Source: an uncultured Eisenbergiella sp. (lineage in GTDB: Bacteria > Bacillota > Clostridia > Lachnospirales > Lachnospiraceae). From it: a stretch of 64,000 nucleotides of DNA. The notes under the pieces are model-generated. The model ran no database searches. It was given only the letters and a program-made list of their open reading frames with translations, and was not told the DNA's origin. The stretch is from contig CANQVD010000008.1 in the NCBI GenBank assembly GCA_947627215.1, positions 55,277 to 119,276 on the forward strand, in the 5' to 3' direction. Of the stretch, positions 37,582 to 46,092 are shown in pieces. Within the stretch, counting starts at the first letter, position 1, and every line of letters starts with the position of its first letter. Made by a program: the position numbers and the translations under genes.

Positions 37582-37719
37582 ATGACGGCTGGACAGATTA
37601 TGGTATACGGCGGCTCCGCTCTGATCGGGCTGGGGATTCTTGGGATCATTCTTTGCGTTCCGCTTTTTGCCGCGCAGAGAAGGAGGTATGCGAAAACAAT
37701 TCGGAAGGAGTATGAGTAG
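37582..37719 (+). CDS. 45-aa single-TM protein following kinase B
   Basis: MTAGQIMVYGGSALIGLGILGIILCVPLFAAQRRRYAKTIRKEYE*, RBS aggaag. Confidence 0.65.
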   Translation: MTAGQIMVYGGSALIGLGILGIILCVPLFAAQRRRYAKTIRKEYE

Positions 37720-37869
37720 GGCTTTTGAACTGTAAAATGTTTTTTTGCTTTTTCCGCCGAAGAAGATATGAATGCGGCAAAAATCCTCAAAACGAATTGA
37801 CAATTCGCGTTATGAAAAATAGAATAGGGTTGAGAGTTCCGAAGCGGACAAAAGAAAAGGAGGAAGATC

Positions 37870-38403
37870 ATGGCAGGCTGGGGAGAAAAATTCAACAAAG
37901 TGACTTTGTCGGCGATTTCCAAGGGAAAGGAAGTGGCCGGGATCACGAAACTGAACATGGAGATCAGTTCCCTGAATCAGGATCTGAAAGAGGCACAGGC
38001 ACAGATTGGTGCGTACGTGATGGAACAGGGGGTGTTTGAGGAGGACGAAACAATCGCGCAGCTTTGTGAAAAAGCGCGGAAAGTGCAGGCGGACATCGCG
38101 GCGGATCAGGAGAAGCTGAAGGCGCTGAAAAATGTGCAGATCTGTCCGGCCTGCGGAGCGGAAGTGCCGCGGACGAGCAAGTTCTGCAACAAATGCGGCG
38201 CGCCGATCATACAGTCGGTCCCTGTCCCGGCAGCGGAAGAGGAGTCTCAGACATTTTGCGCGGAATGCGGCGCTCCACTGGAAAAAGGAGCCGCTTTCTG
38301 TGCAAACTGCGGTGCCAGACAGGCATCGGAGGAGAATAATCCTTCGGAAGCAGCACAGGAGTCCGGAGAAGCCGCACAGCAGGAACAGGAAATGCAGGAA
38401 TAA
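37870..38403 (+). CDS. Double zinc-ribbon protein with coiled-coil N-terminus
   Basis: CPACGAEVPRTSKFCNKCGAPI and CAECGAPLEKGAAFCANCGARQ. Confidence 0.85.
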   Translation: MAGWGEKFNKVTLSAISKGKEVAGITKLNMEISSLNQDLKEAQAQIGAYVMEQGVFEEDETIAQLCEKARKVQADIAADQEKLKALKNVQICPACGAEVPRTSKFCNKCGAPIIQSVPVPAAEEESQTFCAECGAPLEKGAAFCANCGARQASEENNPSEAAQESGEAAQQEQEMQE

Positions 38404-38478
38404 GAAATATAAGACGGATCTGCCGTATGGCCGCGCTTTTTGAAATGCCGCCATATACAGAGACTGTTTTACAGAGAG

Positions 38479-38516
38479 AACCGAAGGCGTCATGCAGGCT
38501 GCGCTTTCGGTTTTTT
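38479..38516 (+). terminator. Rho-independent terminator-like hairpin
   Basis: aaccgaaggcg...cgctttcgg followed by tttttt. Confidence 0.6.
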
Positions 38517-38571
38517 CGGGGAAAGAGAACGTGGGTTGCCGCTGGAACATTCGAATGATATACATGGGGAC

Positions 38572-40053
38572 ATGAAAATGAAAAAGATGTGGAGAAAACG
38601 AAAACTGCTTGTCATAGGGATCCCGACTATCGCTGTTGTCATGGCAGCGGTGGTCGTGCTGTTCATATATCGGAATCGGACGGCTGAAGTGAGGACAAGC
38701 ATTGAAGCAGGCGATCATTATCTGTCTGAACTGGATTATGAACAGGCGATCGCCTCTTATCAGCAGGCGCTGAAAATAGACGCGAAGAACAGGGAGGCAA
38801 ATCTGGGGCTGGCGGAAGCGTATGACGCGAATCAGATGTATGTTTATGCCGAGGATATCTATCGTTCCATGCTGGGAGACGATGATCAGCAGGCGGATAT
38901 CTATGAAAGGCTGGCCGAATTATATATCCGGCAGGAGAAGCTGGAGGAAGCCAGAGAACTGTTGGATACGGCTGTAGAGAGAGTGGATGATCCTGAAATC
39001 GACAAACTTTATGATACGACCCGGCCGCAGCCTCCTGTATTCAGTCAGGCCGGAGGCGAATACAGAGAGCGGATATGTGTGGCGATTGAGCCTGCAGGGG
39101 AAAGACAGACCCTGTATTATACCGTCGATGGAACGGAGCCCTCGGCGGAATCTCCGGTATATGAGAAACCGCTGATCCTGCCGAACGGAGAGACTACCGT
39201 CAAAGCAATCGCTGTCAATGCGAGCGGATATCAGAGCGATGCTGCCGAGGAGACCTATGATATTCAGATTCAGGATGCAGAGATCGAGCTTGAAGAATAT
39301 GCGATCGAACGCGCGATACGGGATAAGCTGCAGATCGATTATGACCGGCCGATCTTCAATGATGATATCGCGCAGATCACGGAACTGTACATCATAGGAA
39401 ATCAGTTCGGATTCGCGGATGACAGGTACAGCGTGTCGCTGGAGAAACTGCAGTATGATGTGGACGGAAATATCTACAGCGCGATCGGAACGGGACAGAT
39501 TCGTACGCTGAATGACCTGAAATACATGCCCTTTCTGGAGCGGGTTGTGGTATTGTATCAGCACGAACTGGACATCAGCGGACTCGCCGCCTGCGGGGTG
39601 CTGGAGGAGCTGTCGTTGGTCGGGGACGGTCTGACCGCGGGAGATATCGCGGTTCTATCCGGACTAAAGACGCTGAACAGGCTGAACCTGGGATGGAATC
39701 AGATTGGAGATATATCGGCTCTGGATGGGCTGAACGGGCTGGTGTCGCTCGGACTGTGGGGAAATCAGATCAGGGAGATTTCGCCGGTCGGGAATCTTTC
39801 AGAGCTTCAGTATCTGGATTTTTCGGATAACCGTGTGGAGGATATCTCTTCACTGACAGGATTGTCCAAACTGGAACAGCTCTGGATGTATCATAATGCG
39901 GTGCGCGATATCAGTCCGCTGGAAAAGCTCGGCAGTCTGAACACCCTGATGCTCCGTGACAACCCGATAGAGAATCCGGAGGCGGTGCGCGGCATTTATC
40001 CTCATCTGATAAGGCTCGATGAGAATCTGCTTATGTTGGGAGAAGACGAATGA
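38572..40053 (+). CDS. Membrane-anchored TPR + chitobiase-C-terminal-like + leucine-rich-repeat protein
   Basis: TM; YLSELDYEQAIASYQQALKIDAKN TPRs; LYYTVDGTEPSAESPVYEKPLILPNGETTVKAIAVN (CHB_HEX_C-like); internalin-type LRRs (LNRLNLGWNQIGDISALDGLNGLVSLGLWGNQI). Confidence 0.85.
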   Translation: MKMKKMWRKRKLLVIGIPTIAVVMAAVVVLFIYRNRTAEVRTSIEAGDHYLSELDYEQAIASYQQALKIDAKNREANLGLAEAYDANQMYVYAEDIYRSMLGDDDQQADIYERLAELYIRQEKLEEARELLDTAVERVDDPEIDKLYDTTRPQPPVFSQAGGEYRERICVAIEPAGERQTLYYTVDGTEPSAESPVYEKPLILPNGETTVKAIAVNASGYQSDAAEETYDIQIQDAEIELEEYAIERAIRDKLQIDYDRPIFNDDIAQITELYIIGNQFGFADDRYSVSLEKLQYDVDGNIYSAIGTGQIRTLNDLKYMPFLERVVVLYQHELDISGLAACGVLEELSLVGDGLTAGDIAVLSGLKTLNRLNLGWNQIGDISALDGLNGLVSLGLWGNQIREISPVGNLSELQYLDFSDNRVEDISSLTGLSKLEQLWMYHNAVRDISPLEKLGSLNTLMLRDNPIENPEAVRGIYPHLIRLDENLLMLGEDE

Positions 40054-42089
40054 AAAAGAAAAAGATATGGTTTGCGGCAATACTTCTTCTGCTGGCCTGT
40101 GCTGCCGTGCCGGGCTTCCTTTCCGTGCGGCGCATCCTGAATATCGGGAAGCTTGTGGATCAGCAGAATTATCTGGCCTCCAGGCTGATGGAGCTGGGAG
40201 AATACGAACAGGGCAGAACGCTGGCCGCTCAGAGTGAGCAGATGAAGGAAAATGCGGTTTCGAAGGAGCTGCTCGTCCTGGCGGCGGGATTCCAGTCGGA
40301 TTTTGAATCCGCGATGCGGAGCGCAGAACAGTATCTGGCGGCAGGAGCGGATGAGATTCTGACCGCGGCGCAGGGAATTTGCCGGGACTTCCTGGAAAAG
40401 GAAAAAACGTTTTCCCGCGAGGACGAATATCTGTATCAGGAGCAGTGCGCCGGATTAAAGGACAGCACCCGTGAAGCTCTCCTGAGCCTGCTTCTGCAGG
40501 TGCAGAAGGGGATCGACGTGCAGATGGACGGTGTGAGTCTCCAGAATATGATGGATACGCTGGAAGCGCAGCAAAACGGTTATTATTATGAGTATCCGGA
40601 AGAAGAGCCGGAAACGCTTCTGGGACGGAAGCTCCAGGCGGTATCCTCGCTGAAAAACGGAAATTATGAACAGGGTCTGGAGCAGGCGCAGGAACTCTTT
40701 GAACAAAGCGGCAGCTTTGAACACAGGGCATTGCTGGCGAATGCGGTGGCCGGACAGAGTAATTATAATGTGACAGTGGATGACGAGGGAAGGCCTGTAA
40801 AGGATCAGGAGCCCGTAAATCGGGCGATCAATTTCATAGAAACGACGACGCCGGTCACGGAACGGAATTCCGTTGCCTGCCAGATGGAATTATCCCAGTT
40901 ATACTATCTTGCCGGACAGCCTGAGAAGTCCAGAGATATGCTGACCGGGATCGTAAAAGGAGATCTCTCCTATACGGAACCCGCATCTGCGGCGGTGGAC
41001 GATTTTCTGCGCAGCTATAGGATGTCGACGGGAGCCGCTGAAAAACCGGCGTATATGGATTCCGACCGGTGGGATCTTTCGATGGCGTGGGAACGGGTCG
41101 CGAGCCTTATGGGTTTTGTGGAACAGGGCTATGATTATGGGACGGATTCTACATACTATGATTTTGTAATTGGCGCGCTGAATAGTATTTTTAACGGAGT
41201 GATCATCCGTAATATCGATGCGACGAATTTCCCGGAAGTGAAGCTGACGGTGAATGTTTCCATGGATCTGGATAAGGCGCTGGAAAAGCGAAATTTCACT
41301 GTGACGGAAATGGGCGGCATCCTTTCAGATTTTGAGTTCCAGGCGGCACAGGAGCAGGAAGGAACGCAGAAACTGTCGGTAGCCCTTGTGGTCGATCACA
41401 GCGGAAGCATGAGCGGAACGCCCCTGGATGATACGAAAAAGGCGGTATCCGCATTTGTCAGGAATATTGAAGACGGGATCCGTGTCGGGCTGATCCAATT
41501 TGATGATGCGGCGCAGGTCGTTGCGCCGGTTTCCGATAATACGGCGGCAGTACTTCGCGGGATTGCGGCAATGCAGGATGGCGGCGGAACGAGCATTTAT
41601 TCCGGACTGGAGCTGGCAGGAAATGAGCTCGCATCGGAAAACGGAAGACGGGTCATCATTTTGTTGTCAGATGGCGAAGACGGGGATTCCAGTCGGATAG
41701 ACGGCGTTTTGGAGGAACTGAAACGGAAAAACATTTATGTTTATACGATCGGCTTTGGCGGTGCGGATACGGAATATCTGAGTTACATTGCCACAAGCTG
41801 CGGAGGAAAATTCCTGCAGGCGGAGTCAACGCAGGTGCTGGGAGAGATATACGCTTCGATCGGACAGTATATGGAAAACGATTACATCATCACGTTTACG
41901 GTCGAGACCGAACCGGAACGGTTTGACCGGATCGTGAGGGTGGAAACGGACGTGGAGGACGCCTATGCGGAAAAAGAATATGATGTGGGCGTTTCCCCGG
42001 ACTCGATTCTGGATGAAAAAAATCAGCGGCCTGTGGCCGATTATTTCCAGCAGATCGGCGGATCCGATATGAGCGGGCAGCAGGAGTGA
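40050..42089 (+). CDS. Membrane/secreted vWA-domain protein with helical repeats
   Basis: N-terminal signal/TM; vWA VALVVDHSGSMSGTPLDDTKKAVSAFV...VIILLSDGEDGDSS. Confidence 0.85.
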   Translation: MKKKKIWFAAILLLLACAAVPGFLSVRRILNIGKLVDQQNYLASRLMELGEYEQGRTLAAQSEQMKENAVSKELLVLAAGFQSDFESAMRSAEQYLAAGADEILTAAQGICRDFLEKEKTFSREDEYLYQEQCAGLKDSTREALLSLLLQVQKGIDVQMDGVSLQNMMDTLEAQQNGYYYEYPEEEPETLLGRKLQAVSSLKNGNYEQGLEQAQELFEQSGSFEHRALLANAVAGQSNYNVTVDDEGRPVKDQEPVNRAINFIETTTPVTERNSVACQMELSQLYYLAGQPEKSRDMLTGIVKGDLSYTEPASAAVDDFLRSYRMSTGAAEKPAYMDSDRWDLSMAWERVASLMGFVEQGYDYGTDSTYYDFVIGALNSIFNGVIIRNIDATNFPEVKLTVNVSMDLDKALEKRNFTVTEMGGILSDFEFQAAQEQEGTQKLSVALVVDHSGSMSGTPLDDTKKAVSAFVRNIEDGIRVGLIQFDDAAQVVAPVSDNTAAVLRGIAAMQDGGGTSIYSGLELAGNELASENGRRVIILLSDGEDGDSSRIDGVLEELKRKNIYVYTIGFGGADTEYLSYIATSCGGKFLQAESTQVLGEIYASIGQYMENDYIITFTVETEPERFDRIVRVETDVEDAYAEKEYDVGVSPDSILDEKNQRPVADYFQQIGGSDMSGQQE

Positions 42090-42106
42090 TGACAGGAGGT
42101 AGAAGG

Positions 42107-42622
42107 ATGTTTGGCAGGAAAAAACAGGAGCAACCGTCAGTAGAAGAAAAGGTTGAAAAGGCTGGGGAAGCCGTTTCCGCTGAAGGAACCGAAAACGCGG
42201 CGGATGTGAAACCGGGCAAAAAGTTTGGAAGCCGTGCAAAAGGAATGGCGCTGATGGCGGCAGGCATTTTTTCGCTGGCGGCAGGCGTTTGGATGTTTAT
42301 ACAGACTCTGGGGACCCGTCTGCTTTTTCTGAACGCCGGGCTGGGAAGAGTTTGCAGATATTATTGGATTTTATGGGGACTCGCGGCTGTCTGTCTGATC
42401 ATGGGCAGGATCATGCTGAAAAGGAATCCCAGGAGGAAAGCGGATAAATCGGAAACGGCAGGAACGGAAATGCTGAATGCGGATAAAGCCGAAGGGAAGA
42501 TACCAGCGCCAAAGATTCCGGAAATACAGGAAATGATATGTCCGAAATGCGGGAAACCCTATAAACCTGGAAGTCGGTTCTGCACCGGATGCGGACAGAG
42601 GCTGACGGAGGACGGACAGTAG
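42107..42622 (+). CDS. Membrane protein with C-terminal zinc ribbon
   Basis: ATG 42107 after caggagg; two hydrophobic segments; CPKCGKPYKPGSRFCTGCGQRL. Confidence 0.75.
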   Translation: MFGRKKQEQPSVEEKVEKAGEAVSAEGTENAADVKPGKKFGSRAKGMALMAAGIFSLAAGVWMFIQTLGTRLLFLNAGLGRVCRYYWILWGLAAVCLIMGRIMLKRNPRRKADKSETAGTEMLNADKAEGKIPAPKIPEIQEMICPKCGKPYKPGSRFCTGCGQRLTEDGQ

Positions 42623-42840
42623 AAAGCACAGATTTTTCCAGATGACAGTTATGATGAGAAAAGTATAATGAAGAAACTGCTGAGGAAAAGCGCAAAAATG
42701 CCCCCCGAAATTCCCCATCTGCCCCCTTGCGATATAATCCGTATTATGATAAAATCTCTCCAGTAATATTTTATTCATATATTACGCCCGGATATCAAAT
42801 GGTCCGGAAGAACAAACCGACAGAAAAGAAGGAATGAAAA

Positions 42841-43863
42841 GTGAATGCACAGAAGAAGTTTCTCGTGTGCGCGGCTCTCCTGGCAGGCTGCCTGTTCTGG
42901 TGCGCCGGGCTCCCGGCACAGGCCAGGACGCTGGGCAGCTATGGCTTCATGCAGACGGACGAGGGCGTCATGTGGGTGAAACGGGATGGTTCTCCTGCGA
43001 AGGAAGAATGGGTGGAGCTGGACGGGAAACGCTATTATTTCGGGGCGGACGGTTATGCGCAGATCGGTCTGCAGCGGATCGACGGGGAAACCTATTATCT
43101 GAACCCGGAGGCCTATACGGGCTGGTATCCCACGGACGAGGGCGTGTATTATTTCGGCGAGGACGGCAAAATGGCCCGCAACACGACCGCGGAGGGCTAT
43201 ACGTTCAACGGAAGCGGGAAAGCGCAGGTGGAGGAGGAACTGACGGAAAAGCTGACCGGGGTGGTGGATGAGATTCTGCGGGATATCATCACGCCGGAGA
43301 TGACGGAGGCCCAGCAGCTCCGCGCCTGCTATAAATATATGGTCACCTCCCACAGCTATCTGCGGGATTACGATACGCCCTTCGGCAACTGGACCAGCAG
43401 CTATGCGTACGATATTCTGTCCACCGGGCAGGGGAACTGCTATCGGTATGCGTCCGGATTTGCGGCGTTGGCCAGCAGGATGGGCTTTGACGTCCGGGTG
43501 ATCACGGGACAGGTAAAGGCCCGCCGGGGCGGCACGACGCCGCATTCCTGGGCGGAGGTCTGTCTGGACGGCGACTGGTATATTTTCGACTGCGAGCTGG
43601 AGGCGGCCAACGGGAACGATCTCTATAAGAAAACCTACAAAGAGTATCCCATCAAGCCGCTGAACAAGGAACACGAGTATCCCATCGATGTGCTGGTTTC
43701 CATGGATGTGGCGAAGGCGAAGGCTTCCGGAGAAGCGCTGGTCTGGTCGGAGCTTCCAAAGAAAAAGGCTGCGGCTGAGACAGAGATCGAAACGGAGACG
43801 GAAACCGAAACGGAGACGGAAGCGGAAACCGAAACTGAAACCGAAACGGAAACGGAAGAATAG
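42841..43863 (+). CDS. Secreted transglutaminase-like protein with cell-wall-binding-like repeats and Thr-Glu tail
   Basis: Signal peptide; WVELDGKRYYFGADGYAQIGLQRIDGETYYLN repeats; transglutaminase core GNCYRYASGFAALASRMGF...PHSWAEVCLDGDWYIFDCE; ETETETE tail. Confidence 0.85.
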   Translation: MNAQKKFLVCAALLAGCLFWCAGLPAQARTLGSYGFMQTDEGVMWVKRDGSPAKEEWVELDGKRYYFGADGYAQIGLQRIDGETYYLNPEAYTGWYPTDEGVYYFGEDGKMARNTTAEGYTFNGSGKAQVEEELTEKLTGVVDEILRDIITPEMTEAQQLRACYKYMVTSHSYLRDYDTPFGNWTSSYAYDILSTGQGNCYRYASGFAALASRMGFDVRVITGQVKARRGGTTPHSWAEVCLDGDWYIFDCELEAANGNDLYKKTYKEYPIKPLNKEHEYPIDVLVSMDVAKAKASGEALVWSELPKKKAAAETEIETETETETETEAETETETETETEE

Positions 43864-43917
43864 AGATCCGGCATGAACGGGACGGGGCGCGCCCCGGTCC
43901 TGTCCGGGCCCGTAAGG

Positions 43918-43946
43918 ACAGAAAGCACGCAATGCGTGCTTTCTGT
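43918..43946. terminator. Perfect 14-bp inverted repeat (terminator-like, possibly bidirectional)
   Basis: ACAGAAAGCACGCA-A-TGCGTGCTTTCTGT. No long U tract. Confidence 0.45.
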
Positions 43947-43981
43947 CATCTGACGGGGGAGTCCGGACGGAGGAGAGACAA

Positions 43982-45955
43982 ATGAAAAAACTGCTCATCA
44001 TCATCGGAATCCTGCTGGCATTCGGACTGGCGTTCGCGGCGGGCATTCTGCTCCAGCCCGCTGGCGCGAGGCCGGTCATGCCCCCGGAGGGGCTGGAGTT
44101 CTGTCTGGAGGACGGAGCTTTAAGAATGGGCTGGGCCGAACAGCTCGACATAGCGAACTGTCAGGTTGATGTTTTTTCGGAGGCAGAGGGAGATTATGTT
44201 CCGCTGGGTACGTTTTCTGAAAATGACGTCATCCTGGAGGGCGTTGCGGCGGGGCAGGAGGTGCGGCTTCGGATCCTTCCGATCCGGCGGACGAAGAATC
44301 TGCTTGGCATTTCCGGGGAGAAGAAAGGCTATCCGCTGGAGATCGCGGCAGAACCGCCGGAGCTGCCCAGACCGGTTCTGGACGGAGAGGTCGATGAAGT
44401 GGACAAGAGCGTTTATCTGAGCGCCTCCAATACCGGGGATTACGGATATGAGGTCTGCATTCAGGACGAAGCGGGAAACTGGCAGACGGTGGGCGAATCC
44501 TACGCCGATACGATCTGCCTGTATGCGGCCGAAAATTTTGATATCCTGAAGCGGCAGAACACGGCTTCCGTCGCGGTCCGCACGATGCTGCGGGCGGGGG
44601 CCACCTATTACAGCGCCATGTCCGATCCGGTGGTGGTCGGACGGGAGGAGCTGTTCGGTCAGTTGGATCTGACCTATGAAAAAATCGGGGAACGCCGGTA
44701 TGCGCTGAACTGGAGCAGCGTCGGCGGCGCGTTCAACGAGGTGCAGCAGTGGAAGGACGGCGGCTGGGAAACGCTGGCCGTGCTGGGGCAGGAGGATACG
44801 TCTTACGACTTGGGCATGCTGCATTCCGGAAATCAGGAGCGGTTTCGCGTGGTTTCCTATGATACACAGGAAGAGCGCGACGCGGAAAAGTTCCTGACAG
44901 ATCCGTATGAGGTTTCGTTCCGCGTGGCGGTCACACCGCTCTATTGTACGATCTGGCCGCTGACGGATCTGAAGCTGTATGCGGATCCGTACGACGGCGG
45001 AGAGATCGGATCGGTGCCCGCCGGGCAGGCGCTCTGCGTGCTGGAGTCGGAAAACGGATTTTTCCGGGTGCGCTGGCAGGAGCAGTACGGCTATGTGGAC
45101 GAAAATTTCTGCATGATCGATCTGGCGGAATATCTGGGGGATCTGTGCGATTATGATATCCGAAACAGCTATAGCTCGATCTTCAGGGTGCATGAATACG
45201 ATACGCCGGGGATGACGGATCTGGTGATCGAGGGCTATGAGGGCGTCTGTCTGGCGGAGGGGGAATATCTGGTCCCCTATCTGTATCCCTGTGCCAGAAA
45301 GCTCCGTCAGGTGGCGGAGACGGTCAGGCGGGACGGCTACGGCCTGCGGATCTACGACGCGTTCCGGCCCAACGAGGCGTCCCGTTATCTGTATAAAACC
45401 ATGAGCGCCCTGATGAATCAGGTGATACCGGAGACGGAGAACACGACGGAAAAAACGGAAAACGGCCAGTCCTTCAAGGGGGAGCAGACCTGGCAGTATG
45501 TGATGACCAACAACCAGTACGGTCTTTCCTCGTTCCTGGCGAGGACGGTGTCCGCCCACAACCGGGGGATCGCGGTGGATCTGACGCTGGAGCGGCTTTC
45601 CACCGGCCGGGATCTGGAGATGCAGACGAACATGCACGATCTGAGCTGGCATTCCGCCACCTATTACAATAATGAAAACGCGGATCTCCTGGCGGATTAT
45701 ATGCTGAACGCCGGATTCGGCGATCTGGTTTCCGAATGGTGGCATTTTCAGGATGACGAAACCTGGGATGCGCTGCAGACGGATACCTATATGAAGGAGG
45801 GCATCTGCTGCGCCGGATGGAAAAAGGACGATACCGGCTGGCGCTACCGGACGGAAAACGGGAGCTATTGCCGCGGGGGCACGAAAAACATTGACGGAAA
45901 GGACTATGCCTTTGACGCGGACGGATATTGTGCGGAGTACGCGGAAGGCGCGTGA
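43982..45955 (+). CDS. Secreted VanX-like D-Ala-D-Ala dipeptidase (M15) with SH3-like and cell-wall-binding-like regions
   Basis: LRIYDAFRPNEASRYLY, SAHNRGIAVDLTL, EWWHFQD active-site motifs; C-terminal GWKKDDTGWRYRTENGSYCRGGTKNIDGKDYAFDADGYC. Confidence 0.85.
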   Translation: MKKLLIIIGILLAFGLAFAAGILLQPAGARPVMPPEGLEFCLEDGALRMGWAEQLDIANCQVDVFSEAEGDYVPLGTFSENDVILEGVAAGQEVRLRILPIRRTKNLLGISGEKKGYPLEIAAEPPELPRPVLDGEVDEVDKSVYLSASNTGDYGYEVCIQDEAGNWQTVGESYADTICLYAAENFDILKRQNTASVAVRTMLRAGATYYSAMSDPVVVGREELFGQLDLTYEKIGERRYALNWSSVGGAFNEVQQWKDGGWETLAVLGQEDTSYDLGMLHSGNQERFRVVSYDTQEERDAEKFLTDPYEVSFRVAVTPLYCTIWPLTDLKLYADPYDGGEIGSVPAGQALCVLESENGFFRVRWQEQYGYVDENFCMIDLAEYLGDLCDYDIRNSYSSIFRVHEYDTPGMTDLVIEGYEGVCLAEGEYLVPYLYPCARKLRQVAETVRRDGYGLRIYDAFRPNEASRYLYKTMSALMNQVIPETENTTEKTENGQSFKGEQTWQYVMTNNQYGLSSFLARTVSAHNRGIAVDLTLERLSTGRDLEMQTNMHDLSWHSATYYNNENADLLADYMLNAGFGDLVSEWWHFQDDETWDALQTDTYMKEGICCAGWKKDDTGWRYRTENGSYCRGGTKNIDGKDYAFDADGYCAEYAEGA

Positions 45956-46021
45956 CGTGCGCAGGCGTATGACGTGTGCAGGCGCATAACATGTGACGTG
46001 CGCAGGCACATGACATGCGCC

Positions 46022-46050
46022 TTGCTTTTTGCCGGTGAATCTGCTAGAAT
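46022..46050 (+). promoter_or_regulatory. Candidate housekeeping promoter for secA
   Basis: TTGCTT - 17 nt - TAGAAT, ~43 nt upstream of the ATG. Confidence 0.4.
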
Positions 46051-46092
46051 ATAAATTGAGTTTGTATGCTATTCCAGATGGGAGATTACAGC

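Noticed and set aside
42775-44151. 458-aa minus-strand ORF with SVSVSVS / FRFRFGF runs
   Set aside because: The runs are the reverse reading of the GAAACGGAG (TE)n tail of the transglutaminase-like gene.
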